Shown here one piece after another: positions 1 to 14,000 of a stretch of DNA of 64,000 nt. Every line of letters begins with the position of its first letter. The stretch's first letter is position 1. The position numbers were made by a program, and so were the translations under genes. The notes beneath the pieces were generated by a model. That model was not told where the DNA came from. It ran no database searches and was given only the letters and a program-made list of their open reading frames with translations. Origin of the DNA: Albula goreensis (lineage: Eukaryota > Chordata > Actinopteri > Albuliformes > Albulidae); assembly GCA_022829145.1 (NCBI GenBank), contig CM040745.1, forward strand, positions 30,897,406-30,961,405. Direction: 5' to 3'.

Positions 1-514
1 TGGAACTGTAATTTATTATGTCATATTTTCTGACAAGATCACAGACCATGGCATACATTAAAACATGAGCTCCAGCCATTTTCACGGCTCTCCTCCATTA
101 CAGTGTTCTGTTATTAATGAACTGGGGAGCTGTATAGATGTTTCAGTGTGTAGATGTTTCAGTGGAGTCACATCATGGTAATGTCAATGGCTACAGGACA
201 CAGGACAGTTTTTGGTGCCAATGTTTTGTATTAAATATCAGTGATGTGGTGAGGAAGGAAGTTAATAAGGATAATGGAAGGCACCAAATCTGTGAGTGTG
301 ATTGAAAGGTGCAACTCAAGTTTGTTTCATGTAGCTTGGACCAAGATGATCTTTACTAAGCTCAAATGTTTCTGGTGATAGAAGCACTTTCCTAGGAAAT
401 TTCATGTGGTTTAATCACTTCATTATGTAACTGAATTAAAACAAAAATGCAAAACATTGTACATTGAATTTCTGCTGTAAATCAAGCCTTATCATTGTGA
501 CTGTTTTCCCCCAG
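1..514 (+). other. pspc1: PSPC1 intron (5' end outside window)
   Basis: AT-rich intron sequence ending in a pyrimidine-rich acceptor (ttttcccccag) at 514. No coding segment, hairpin or repeat was recognised. Confidence 0.8.
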
Positions 515-610
515 GTCACCCCGACCTGCTGTTGTCGAGCCAACAGAACAGTTTGATGATGAAGATGGCCTTCCTGAAAAGCTGTTGCAGAAATCTGCAC
601 AATATCACAA
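515..610 (+). CDS. pspc1: PSPC1 exon: NOPS segment
   Basis: One base completes the codon from the upstream exon, then 31 codons beginning [18 protein letters not shown], ending with AA of a split Lys codon. Acceptor cccag, donor GTAAGG. NOPS wraps the partner's RRM2 in DBHS dimers. Confidence 0.93.
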
Positions 611-3600
611 GTAAGGTTATGTGGGGAAAGCTGTTTAATATTTTACTGAAGGCTGAAAAATGTAATACATTTTGTGTAATTTTTGTAAGTTACAGTCATT
701 TGAAGGTGCCATCTATATAAATATTTAATGATTTTTCAGTAGCACCAATCATCGATTGAGCAACATCTAAGAATTTTGATCGGGTATCCAAGTGTTTGAA
801 AAAGCTTGCAAGCTTTAGTTCTTCTCTCTTGTGACACAGTCCTCTGCCTTTGCAAATCATTTGCCCCTGTGCAGATATTTCCTGTTCTTATTCGGCTCTT
901 GTGCTCTCTACTCTTGCTGGTATCCTGCTTACAGTATGCTGAGAAAGTGGAAACTCTAGGCAAGCAATTTCTGTGATGGATCTCCATTCTAAAGCCATAG
1001 ACTTTTTGACTTTTGTTGTAGGATACAGTTAGCAGCTCTCGGCTGGAATGTTCTGGAACACTTGAATTATTGTTGAGCAATGAATTGGGACCCTCATTAT
1101 GCAGAGAGGGCATGTTCTGTGGTTTCCAGGTGGAGATTCTGCAGAATTCTTAACCAGTATGTGCAGTTGCATTTGTGTGTACATCTTCATGTGGGTGGAG
1201 CTGACAGCTGTGTGTTGGTTTTCAGGGAGAGGGAGCAGCCCCCACGCTTTGCTCAGCCTGGCACCTTTGAGTTTGAGTACTCCTCCCGCTGGAAGGCCCT
1301 GGATGAGATGGAGAAGCAGCAGCGCGAGCAGGTGGACCGCAACATCCGTGAGGCCAAGGAGAAACTGGAGGCAGAAATGGAGGCAGCACGACATGAGCAC
1401 CAGCTTATGATGATGAGACAAGGCATGTGGAGCCCGGCTCAATGGCACCTGATTCATATATATAGCGCCATGCAGCTATTCTGACTCTAATAATTCTGAC
1501 ACCTTGAATGGGGATCCATCACACAGCGTATCATGTTTCACGAAGCTCCCAAGCATGACTACATTTGTAGATATTGGTGTTAGCAGTCAGAGAAGCCGGG
1601 TCTGTCCTGTTTCTTTCGTACAACTCGCAAAATTAAGCCACCTAGCAAAGCATCCGGCTTAGGGTTTGCTCACAGTGAAAGCACTGACCTGCAAATGGCA
1701 AGTGAGTCAGTGATATCTGATTCCAAAAGCTGTCTGCTATATCAGCATTATCATTTTCATTCAAAGTATGCCAGAATCTTTTCTTTACTGTGATTATTAT
1801 GGTTCTTGAATGGTGACCTTAGTTGCACTCCAAATGTACTCTTCAGTAGAAATGTAGTTGCAGAAAATGTATTGTTTTATATGTACATTAATGAATAAAA
1901 ATATGCATGTTCTGCATGTATTTTTTGTCTTGTATACCACATTACCTGTGAAAAGTAATTTACAGGTATTTTGAATAAGATGAATATGAATTAATTCTGT
2001 TCTGGAGGAGATGAATAGCTTTGTATTCCCTTTTAATGATCGATTCCCTTTACTCCCTACCACAGACCTAATGAGACGTCAGGAGGAACTGAGACGCTTG
2101 GAGGAACTGAGGAATCAGGAGCTGCAGAAACGCAAGCAGATAGAAATGAGGTACACTTAAGGATATTTGAGTCGTTGAAGGAAAAGATCAAGTGGATATG
2201 GTGGCTTGCTGCTTTTTTAGGTAAAACTTAGGTAGTTGCATGTCATAATTATGTTACTCAGAATGCTGTAATACTGAATGTTCAGATGCTTCCTCATTAA
2301 ATAGTGTGAATATCTGGGCCTTCTAGTCCTCTCATACTTTTATATGGGTGTTGGCATGTTTTTTTTCTGACGGTGATTGTGTGCGTAGTCTTCTGTTTTT
2401 GCATACCGTTGTATTGTGGATGGGTTTTTGTATTTGTGTAGATTTTGATTAGCTATTTTTCTGACCGTGGTATGTACATGAGCAGGCATGAAGAGGAGAG
2501 GCGACGGCGCGAGGAGGAAATGATGCGACACCGGGAGCAGGAGGAGATGAGACGTCAGCCAGACGGGTTCAAGCCCAACTACATGGATAGCGTGAGTACA
2601 ACACGGACGCTCTTCCGATCTCCACCTCCACACCCGGAGGTTAGCGATGCTCTCACCTTTGTCTAGCCTTATTCTTCAATAGCACTCTGGAATGAGCGCA
2701 ACGTTTAGTATGCTTTTCTGTTCTCGTCTCAAATCCTTAAGGAGGACTTGTTTTCTTAATGTGGCAATTTGTATGATCGGACCGCACATGTATACAGTTT
2801 ATTTCAAAACAGCAATCTGATAAATGGTATAAATCTCCACAAGATTTAATGCCATAAACATGGTATGACAAGCTATAACAAAGCAAAACTCCTCTAAACA
2901 CACATGTTCATCACACAATTGAGTGAGCTCATACTGTTGAACATTCTGGAATCAAAATCATCATCTTTTCGGGAAAAAGGAATTTTTAATAATACATAGT
3001 TTGGCAGAAATAGTGGCAAGATTGTTTGTGCTGCTGTAATTTATTTTCGTTTCTACATTATTTTCCTTGTTTGACTGTAGCATTTATCCTTCCACATCAA
3101 ATTGTAATGTCCTGTCCATGATATGATTGCAAAACTGATACGGACAGATCTTCATTACAGCATACATAGTGGCCTTGTGTCCCTTGATAACATTATACCA
3201 TGCTAATTGCATAATGGCCTTAAAATTGGTTCAAAAGATTTGGTTCTGTAGTATTTGCAAATATTCTGCCAATTTGTGTCAAGTGAAGAGGTATTTTGGG
3301 TCACTGAAATACCCACTGCTTCCCACAGTCTTCTCTGAGCTGTGAATGATGGCATTCCCTGTGGGTTTAGTACTTCAGAAGTAAACTCTTTCTTTTGTTT
3401 TATTGAATGTTGTTTCCCTTTATCTCACTCAGTGTGCCCTGAAGTAAAGGTCTCAGAAGATGACAAAGATGACTTTTAATTGACTGTATTATAACAGCAT
3501 GGTAGCAAGGTGGCTGATAGAAGCTTCCAAAGCACAACGGCCATACATTTAATTTATTATAGATATTTGTTATACCTTGGTGTTCGTTAATACTCAGTCC

Positions 3601-4477
3601 TGATCAGATGAACAAATTTACCTTATAAATGAGAGAATATTAAGTATGCATCAAAAATTGTCTCAGGAATAGCAACATTTTAAGATGAAGAAACAACAGA
3701 TTTTAATATATTTTTAAGTAAAAATAATGACCACTAAGTAGTATGACAATGATAATATCAGTCTTGATGTGTTATTATACCCGGTCAGACGGTTACACTG
3801 CATCACTTCAAGTCATACAGATAAACTTGTGAGACAGCCTTCATGATGTGCAGACCAGACTCTTATCGCAGGCGTAGTTATGTGTCAGAAGAGTCTGTTT
3901 AGTCTGTATTGGCAGTATTAGGAGCCTTAATGTTCGGTAGCTTTGGCTAATATCATAGGAGATGCTAAGCCCTTGGGTAGCTGGGTAGCTGTCAAAAAAA
4001 GCATTCTGAGATGGCTACTTTGACAGTTACAACAGCCATTAACTGACAAGCGGATAGCAGAATTGCATTGCTAGCTAGCTATGTATATTAACAATTTCGA
4101 AGAAAACCTGATGGATAAGATGACTGGCCTGATAGAATTAAAAGTCTTATGCCAGCTGTTGTGGTATCAGAACTTTATTAATGTGACATTATGGTTTTAG
4201 TTTTGCACTTGAACACTAACATGCTGCATGCATTTTAATTGTAGCCAAGGTATAAGAAATATGAACCATATCATGTCAGTGCATCCACAGGAATTAGTGA
4301 CTATTCATGGGTGGTGAATGACCACCCATGTTGTGCTAAATATCCTTTTGTATTCACAGCGTGTAATGGTTATATTTGTTTTATGTTTTAAGAACATGCT
4401 ATATAGTCTCTGTGTTTTATGCTGCTTCTAATATGATATTCAAGATAACCTAATCATGGTGCATGATCATTTACAGG

Positions 4478-4525
<48 letters not shown>

Positions 4526-7500
4526 AAGAAACACCATGAATTATAACTTATTCCTCTTAATGTATGTATACATACGCATTGTAGAATCATCATTTGAAGG
4601 TAGTAATGTTCAATTTTATTGGTCAGCGTTAGGCCACCTGCACTGGCATTCGCATATACATGTACATTCATACCAGAAATATTGTGGTCTATTAAGTGCA
4701 CAAACAAGTATCACATTGTAATTATGCAGTGTGATTGACAGATATAATAATTACTCCAAAATATCACATTATGACAGGTTAGGAAATACAGACATAAGAT
4801 GCATGTAAGACAAACATTTCACAAAGACCATAATGCAAAGGAATTATGTATTAAAGAAAACTTAAAGATGTGAAAAATTGGGTTTTTTTTAAAAAACCTG
4901 TGATCATCCTCTTACATGCTACAGAACAATATTACATCTCTTGCAAACATGTTTGTACTGAAAGACCTCAGCATTTTTTGTTGTAACTGCATAGAGCTAT
5001 ATAAAGTTCATTTTAATCCTTGCTTTGTACCATCTTTCCAGTTTGTTGCTTTTTCAAGATGACTGCACGATAGAGCCTCAAAATGTCTGTAGTGAACTTA
5101 ACACCCCCAGACCAATTTTGCTATTTGAAATGGAATGTGGTTGCTGTGCCGTTATAAGTTGAGGTATGTTCCAACTAACTGAATTTTATTTTTATTTTTC
5201 TCAAATGATCATATCAAGCTAATCATGTGTTGTGTGCAGAGCTGATGTAAAGCCACCTGTGTGTGATTGCACACAGATGAGGAAAAAAAGCTTAAAATCA
5301 GTCTTGACGTCTTGAACAAAAACATCCTGCTTGTGCCAGAGGCTAAAGCAGAAATGTGGGCACACCCAGGTGCTGATAATCACCTACTTAATGCAATGCA
5401 ACATTTTTATATTTTTGTTTGTAAATCTGCAAAGAAAGATCATCTCTAGTGTTAATTGTGTTGTAGGTCTCACTGCAGTAGAATAGTACTGTGCAGAGAT
5501 GCATATTTATGCTTGTAATTCACCTTTTGTGGTAAAATAATACTACAATACATGGGAAAGGGGATATAATCTGCTAGGGGTTTTATATTTGCTTCTTTAA
5601 GTGTAGTATCCAGCTGATATCCCATACTTTGGGAAAACTGGAAAGAAATGCACCACTATGTTACTCTAGAAGATCTTGTCTAGTTTCAACAGATGGAACT
5701 CGCAGCTCTAGGCATTTTTCCTATGCATGGTTCTTGCAACTTGAAACACAACCAGTCTAAAACATTACAAATGTCCCATACCAGGTATCCAGTGAAAGAA
5801 GCTGTTACCTCAAAGTGGTGTTGATCTGTCTTTGTGTGTAAATAAGTAAAAAATAGTTTGCTGTCGATTGTTTTTGAACTAATTTCCTTTTTCAGATTTA
5901 TATAAATGTATTTGTAAATATTCAACAAGCAATATAATGGAGGACAGACTTGCAATTATTTACACACTATTTTACATTTATCATTTGTTATACAACCGTA
6001 AAATTTCAAAATTCTGATTTTGCTTTTCTTCTGGTATGCTGTAAAATTCAGGATGCAAAATGCACATGTAATGATGGATACCAAGAAGGATATACATTGG
6101 AAAATTAAATTATTTTTAACCTTGTTTTATTTTATACATGTTATAACCTGTCTAGTTTTTTATCATTCCAGTTTTTCCACTATGTTCAAATTGCCATTTC
6201 ATTTGTAGACTAACAATATGGTGGTATCATATTGCAGATACTGAAAATTGGTACAGAAGACTTCAGCATCATTCATACTTTTAGTTTGCCCACTCCCAGA
6301 AAGCAGGGTCCCATGCTGACAGTGCAGCCAAACCAGCATTTTTATATACAATCTCAACCCTTGCATTCTTTGAATTATATTAGACAATATAACATATTTA
6401 ATGTAAAATTATGACTTTGATTTGGGAATGAGAATGATAATGAAATAGTAATTACATTCTCAGCCACTACGTTGTCACCTGGCAGATTGTTCACATGATG
6501 ACATAACTGTTTTGGGCTAAATGTTAGATTTTTTTTTTACTCCATATGAAAGTATATTATTTCCTTGACATTTGAGAAGGTGGTTGATTTCAAATCTGTA
6601 AATTTCACATCATGCGTCATTTTTAAATGACCAACACATTTTAGTGAACACTGTGCACTGTCAGAATCCATGACTGGAGTGAGAAGTAAACAGACTTCAT
6701 TTTTTCTGGGAATGACTTAAATGACTTAAATGACTGTGTATTTCAATTTCTATTCGTACATCTGTGATTTGGGGCTGGATTTCATGTGTGGCCACTTTGC
6801 ATGTATGGAGTGAGGTGGGATTGCCCAGGCCTGTGTGTCTGAAGCAGTTTTCCCATTCATTTTTTTTGCCTTAAACAAGATTTATGGCTTATTAAAACTG
6901 AAAGTTAACTGTTAGCGCTAGCTATAGTGAAACCACAATTGATTGCTTGCTTGTTACTGGCTATATCTTCTAGGTGTACAGCTGGCTAGCCGTATGCCTT
7001 ACTGAGATATTTGCAGTTTAACATGACAGATTTGCCTTAAATAGTCACATTGTACTCTGACAGTAGTTTGTTATTTAAATAGCAGCCAGCTACTACCTTT
7101 GCTTTGTGATTTTTCCCTTGGGGTGTATTTGTTTTCCCCTGCTGGAAACCCGGAACTGGCAGGACTTTCCCTGGTTTTTTTTAAATATAGAAACTAAAAC
7201 ATAAGTTTCCACAATTCAATGCCTGTGAGTGACTGGATTTAAAAAACATTGCAGAATTGCAAGCATAACAGGTACATTAGAAATGTACTGATGGGGAAAG
7301 AATTTATAGTGAATTTTCCTGTAAGTGAGTTTAGACCTTGATGCTCTATTATGAATGATCAAGTTAATAGATCACGCAGAATGTACGCCTGTTGCTGTAT
7401 TATGGGTGAATAACCTTTTATGTTTTACCGTCAGCATTTGATGGACTCAGACTGTACACATGCTGCTGTTGTCTGCATATGTGTGATATGTTTGTAATGA

Positions 7501-10500
7501 TTGTTCACAATAACCTGATTACCTTTTCTTCCCTTTTCATTATGTGTTCAAAGACCAGAGGCAGAGGACCTGCTGTACTATTGTAGAAATCCACATTCTC
7601 CTGTACTCCCAGAACTTTATGTAGTCATAACAGTAAACCTTTCTCCACATTCAGTATGTGAATATCCCAATATGCTATTTGTTGGGAAGACAGAGAAAGA
7701 GACATTTTTACTTCTGCCTTGTTGTAAATCTCTGTTTTAAGTAGGAGTCGCCTCTTTGTCTGCCAATTATAAACGGCTTCCATATTTCCGTATATCAGTC
7801 CATATTCCAAAGATGGACCTGTAATGCCTTCCCTTCCTCACGCTGATGCTGGACATCCCATTGTAATCTATGGAAATTTGCTGCGCTTTTGATGCTTTTA
7901 ATATTACCCATCAGAATGTAAGTCAAGCTTCTGAAAGCAGAAGGAGGTGGTCTAAACAAAAGCCTATTAAAGAGCTAAAACCAATGATAAAAAAGATTGA
8001 CTGATTTACGCATTAATAATCTTTACATATTTATCTTTTACTGCAGTTATGGCATCTGAGTCCTCGTTAATAAACTGAATTCCTAAAAATGTCATCTTTA
8101 TGACTTAATGCGCAGTATTCAAATTGTTTTCATCTACCTGGTCAACTTTTGGAATACCAGAGCCAAGGCTGTTGTATTTTTATACAAAAATCATTTTTCA
8201 GTGTTGGTTATATTCATGACAGTTGCATGGACTGCTTTTGGAACAAGAACGCACAACACAACAGGCCTTGGTAAATCTTGTGTTTTAAAAAAGAAAAGAA
8301 TAATTTAAAAAAGAACCAAATGGCAGTTTAAAACGTGCAGTCTAAGTTTTTTATTTTTATTATTATTATTATTATTTTTTTTTTACCAAAAACCAGTCAA
8401 AGGAAGAGCTGGTGGTGTAGGTATTTTTTTTTTTTTATTTTGGACCTCATGGGCCTGCAAAAAGGGCAGCCTACCTGTAGTTTATTCAGTATTTCTGTAA
8501 TCAAATGTTTAACAGTCCTCCCTCATATATGCTCTTTATTTTTTTACTTGGCCTCCATCTACATTTCTTAGTCAGGTCAATAATGATAATCTATTTTATA
8601 ATTTTGTTTAAAAAGTATATTCATGAAGATTTTCACTGATGTCCTTGTTGCTTGGACTAGCTGGTTTCAGTTGTTTTTTGTCAGATCTTAATAATCCAGA
8701 ACTAAGAAAAGGAAGACCTGCAACTTTAACAGTAATATTTGTAAGCAGGCCAGATTGGTAAATGGTGCTGAATTTAGAGCTGCTGAGACATATAGCCAGT
8801 TTTAGAGCAATGTAGACGCCGTGAATTTGTATCTGTTTCTTAAGATGAACCATGTCCACATTGGCAAATCAAAACATTTACTGTCATCATCTTTGGTAAG
8901 TATGTATATAAAAGACAATCTCACGTTCTTTGATTTAATTTGGTTGGGTCTGTGTAAAATAAAATAAAATAAAAAACCTTTATATTGATAGATGAAGTTC
9001 TATCACTGAAGTCATGTAACATTTTTTTCAAGAAATAGTATATAAAAAATATATGAAAGCATCTCAGAAAGGCTGTGACAAAAATTGCATGGACTGAGTT
9101 GTTACAAAATATATGTAAAATATGTGTAAAAAGCCTTTATGAAATTTAGCTTTAGAAGTGTAAATTTTGTTTAATTGTGACATGATGTGGTTCTGTTTAG
9201 AATAATTTGTCAATATAAAAAGGTTAACCTGTAATTAAAAAAAAAAAAAGAGTTTAACCTTAATACCAAGGTCGGAACACATTTTGAATTTTATTTCTCA
9301 TTTGAGCAGATTTTAATGATTTCTTTTTGCAGCCCCTTTGCTGGGGCATATTTCAGATAATTGGCCTCATGTCCTCATTTTTGATGTTGCTGATTGTATA
9401 TGACATCGATCCTTTGTCTCACTTGCTTTATATATTCCCCTGGCTGGTGGTGTTTTACCTTTGAAGCTCTTATGATCTCATCCGCTCACTGATTCCCTTC
9501 ATATCAGACATGGCTTAAACGCTCAGTGTCGAGTCCTCAATAGCATTACATGTCTTTCCTGACAACATGATTATTTAATGATGTTTACTTAATTCACCAT
9601 ATGTAACAAATCCCTCATAGTTGTGTTGTATGTCTACTTGTGAACATAAATCCAAATAGTGCATGAGAAATATTCTTAGTTTTCCATAATCATCCCATGT
9701 AAGCCAAGCATTTCATTCTTTTTTGCATAGTTATTTGGCCTTTATAAATTGCGCTTCAATGGAAACCTGTACATGAGTGTATTTATTTGAATGAAATTAC
9801 CCAATGCCAATAGCCTACTCAAAAGTCTGAAAAGCAGATTTTCTTGTTCAGTTTTAAGGTATAGTACAAGATCTAGGAGAGCACAGCAGCACCCACATTT
9901 TAATTACATGCTACATCTGCAATGCATCACATGTAAAAATGACAGACTTCAGACTTTTGATTGATCGATCTTCCTTTTGATAATTTAAGTCCTTTTGTCA
10001 TTTTTATTCCACTTTTTACTTCACACGGTGAACATTTTTATTTATTTACTTTTCCACATGCTATACAAAAAATTGCCATAAGTTTTGGCAAAGATAAAAT
10101 AGGTTACAATCTCCATTGTGATGCACTATATCATCTTTTTTGTGGTTTGACCTTATTGTGTTTTGGTTACAGTCCAGAGACCATTTGACTGCATTTCAAC
10201 AAAAGTTGATGAAAACTGCATCACTCGGAATTAACCCAGGCATCTTTCTTGACCACAGCTGTTGTGTAGGAGGCAAGCCTTTTCTAAATGCAGTATTTTT
10301 TTAATTCACCAAGTATGGGCATGTAATGTCAAAACCAGGAAGAATTTCAAAAACCTGTGTTGTCCACGATACACACTTGATTTACTTTCATATACATTTC
10401 ATTTTGAGACGTTGATCATTGTCACATAGCATATTTTTGCACATGTTGTTGGAACCACTGAAGAGTAATACTGTTCCTTATTGATACTGTTGACTTTTTG

Positions 10501-10993
10501 AGTACCCTTCTGGGTTTGGAACTAGCAACATTCTAGCAACAGTCACAGCTCTGACCTCCTTGCTACAGTGTGGCAAATTGTCAGATGTACTACTTGGTGA
10601 GACAGTATTCACACTTTTTTGGTTTTACATTAGCCATCTTCTTTTTGTATTTGATCTGAACATCTCCAAAATGTGAAAAAAAACTTTGAACCACCATAAT
10701 TAATTGAACACATAATACAAATCCAAGCTGCACCAGCACAATAGGCTTTCCTGTGTTCCTGGTTAACATATCACAGATATTCCATATTTTGGAATATAAT
10801 CTTCCATATTCCTGTGTGTTTTATATTTGTTTGTGTCTGAGTGTCGGACTGATCTTGGTAAAATGAGTGTTTGAGGGTGTGTGTGTGTGAGTTGCTTTGT
10901 GTGGGTGATGTAGAGTGACTGTGTTTGTATGTGTACAGATATATACACATACATACATACTCAAGGCAAGTATGTAATATGATTTAAGGTAAG

Positions 10994-11025
<32 letters not shown>

Positions 11026-14000
11026 AGTCTTTAAGTGTTATAAATTAGCAACTATAACACTGGCTTGCACTTAATGTCCTGTGAAATTTAAATGATCATA
11101 ATAACCATAAATCATTAATAAGGTCTTTATTTTTATCTGTCCTTAATCAGATTATGCATTATTAAGTATTTGTGCTTCCTCATGAAAGGTAAAGGCTGGG
11201 AGAGTAAAAGCTATGTCAACAGGTTTTTACCAGGAAGACTGACACCGCATTGATTACATTGATGTTATCCTCAAGTGTACAGCTGCATTCAGTGATACCT
11301 ATAAAAAAAAAAAAAAAAACTATTTCTACCACAGAGATTATATGATTCAAATGAGTATACAACCACAGCAAGGGCCCAATATTTTTCTGAGAAATACTTC
11401 ATATAAAGTACTTTTGAATTTTGTTTTAGAAAACATAAGTTGAGAGATGCGACGTTGCTGAAGTTAAGACATACTGAATCAACTGTGCTTTCTACAGTAG
11501 AATTATTGAACATTTTTGTGTGTGTTTGTGTGTGTATATATATATATGTATTATGATATATAATATATATATATATTACATGTATTTAATTTCTTTCTTG
11601 TATATTCACCATAGTAAATTTGTACAATTAAATTCAAAAGAGCGACTCCAATGTGTGGCAGCAATAAATAGGCATGAAACCATGGGAAAGATCTAAACCC
11701 CTGCAGTATCTCCATCTATTATATTGCTTTGCTTCAGTCTCTTCTCAGACTTGTCCAGCAAGCATGATTTGCACATAACCAAAATATTTGTGAAAGTGGT
11801 ACACGCTTACTGTGCAGATATGAATCACTCAAGTTATTGTTTTTATCTTGTTTGTCAGAATTAGGAGTAAATAATAATAAGCAAAGTTATAACTGGGGTG
11901 GGAAAACAAGAACATTCTGTTTTTAAATTATCCTGTAGATTTTCAGCTTGAACATGCAGTGAAAATGATATTTGTGTGCATTCAGTTGTGAAAATATCTC
12001 TCAATGCTACTTGTATTTGTGTTGGTAATTTACCCCAAATACAAATATGGTGGAAAGGAAATACATTATTTTATTGAATTTTGCCAGGTCCAGTTCAGTT
12101 ATGTTTGTGTAAGATGATCTGAAGTTACCTAAAGCTCCTGATTAGGGCGTATTGGCACTGTTTTCGTTCTGTTATCTTCTGTAAGTCTTAGCTAACTTAA
12201 GAAGTGGAGAATGGGGCTTGCACTCAGATCAGGCTGTTAACTTGGGTAAACTGATAGCGGGTCTCCCAGGTATCTCAGTCAGTAAAGGCACTTGAATGTG
12301 TGAATACAGGCTGTACCCTGTCGCCTGAAGGTTGCTAGATGGCACTGGGGAGAGAATCAGCTCTCCTAAAATCGGCACCAAGTATCTGGGAGTTCTGTTT
12401 CACCTGCACTGTTTAGGCTAGCGCATTAGAGGAGTGCACATGCTTCAGCTGCATTGCATCTTCAGTGCGGCACAGTTGGAGACTTTTAGAAGTTGGGGAG
12501 GAAAAAAAATATGAAAGGGGCATGGGGGGTGGGGAGTAACATCATAGTGAAATGTTGCATGTTATGTATTTTGTCCTTACTACCAGTAAAGACAGAATAT
12601 TAATTGTCAAATTTACTGTGGTAAATCCTGCTGTCATCATTATGTCCTGAGTATACCTTTTTAGTTGACCCGTGCAAAATTCTTTTCACTTCCAGAGAGA
12701 GCAGGATATGAGAATGGGTGATATTGGTCCACGTGGAGCGATAAATATGGGAGGTAGGGTCATACTGGCACCGTGGACTGTGGAACAGCTGTGTGGGGCT
12801 TCTGGAACATCTTCTGAGAAGTGTTTGGGACTGTACGTTACCTGCTGCTGTGTATTGGGCTAGGTATCGCAATTAGACCTCCTGTTGTCTGAGAATCAAT
12901 ATATAAGCCAAGAATCTTGTAAAAATCTGTATTTCATGTTTGATTCTTCTTGATTACCCCTTTAAGCATATTAGTCTCTTTTTTTCCATTAACTACTCAC
13001 AATTTATGATCATTATTTTGAAATTCTTACAACACCATGTAGTGCTTCAAGTTTATGTGCTTTTACTTAGCTTGTGCCTTGCAGTGGGAAGCATTTTACT
13101 CTTTGATCATATTAACCAGCCATTATTTGATAACAATAATCCAATGTCTCTGTTTTGGTTCAATTTGAACCAACTGCTCATCCTGCAATCGATTTGCATC
13201 TTTACGCTCTATACTGGGTTAATATTTCAGAATACTTCAGTCAGACATGCAGTCTGAAGGGTTTATCACGTTTTTTTTTTTCTTCTCTTGAACTATTACT
13301 GTGACGTCTCTATCCATGACGTGTTCCTGGTGTCTGTCTTGATTCCTTTGGAAACTGTGGACTGTACACATACAATAGATAGTAGCGTCCAGTAGCATTA
13401 ATACATTAATATTGCAGCAGTTTTCCTTTGTATGCACAAAACTTTTGGTTTGAATTGTGTGTGCCCCAGTGTGAAGAAAGCTGCTGTGTCATTTCAATGA
13501 AAATGTTAATGTTCATGTAAGGAGGCAGCTGAGATCTAATGGTACGGGTTGTCAGGTGTATGTGTGTGTGTGTGTGTTTGTGTGTGTGTATGAGTAAACC
13601 AACAATATTTATTTCTTTATTTTACAGAAGGTTTTATGGAAAGTTGCAAAAATGACCAAACCTAACAATTTTAAAATAAGAAATGAAATGGAAGTGCAGC
13701 ACAGGCCAAAGCCAGACAAACATCAAAACAAAAAACCCAGCCCGGTAGGCTGTGCTTTTAGTTAAGGCCTATAGTAAGGCAATGGCTTACACCTGGGCTT
13801 ATTAGAAATCCACTTCAGGTGCGCCTGCCTGTTAGTAAGCTTGCTGTTATACATGTTTCTACAGTCTCTTCAGTGCAAAAAATAGATCTTCGATTGTTTT
13901 GATTATAGTATTTGTCTAACAGAACAGTTGTGGTAATTGGTCATCAAGTATGGTAGTTTGCATGAGTTTAATCTATCAGTGCAGAGCCCATTTATTTGTG

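Larger units (their letters stand above)
2592..12695 (+). other. pspc1: PSPC1 long intron (10.1 kb)
   Basis: AT-rich intron between the coiled-coil exon and the REQDMRMGD exon. Contains a 30-T tract (4485-4514), a perfect inverted repeat at 4306-4330, a TTA/T tract near 8.35-8.44 kb, a 25-T tract (10994-11018), a TG/TA microsatellite (11517-11577) and a tRNA-derived SINE-like segment near 12.25-12.43 kb. Short open frames show no recognisable protein similarity and no paired splice sites. Confidence 0.8.

Noticed and set aside
736..1457. Overlapping open frames on both strands (736-1113, 1029-1457 minus; 1080-1484 plus)
   Set aside because: The minus-strand frames are shadows; only 1226-1422 on the plus strand is a PSPC1 exon, the rest is intron read-through.
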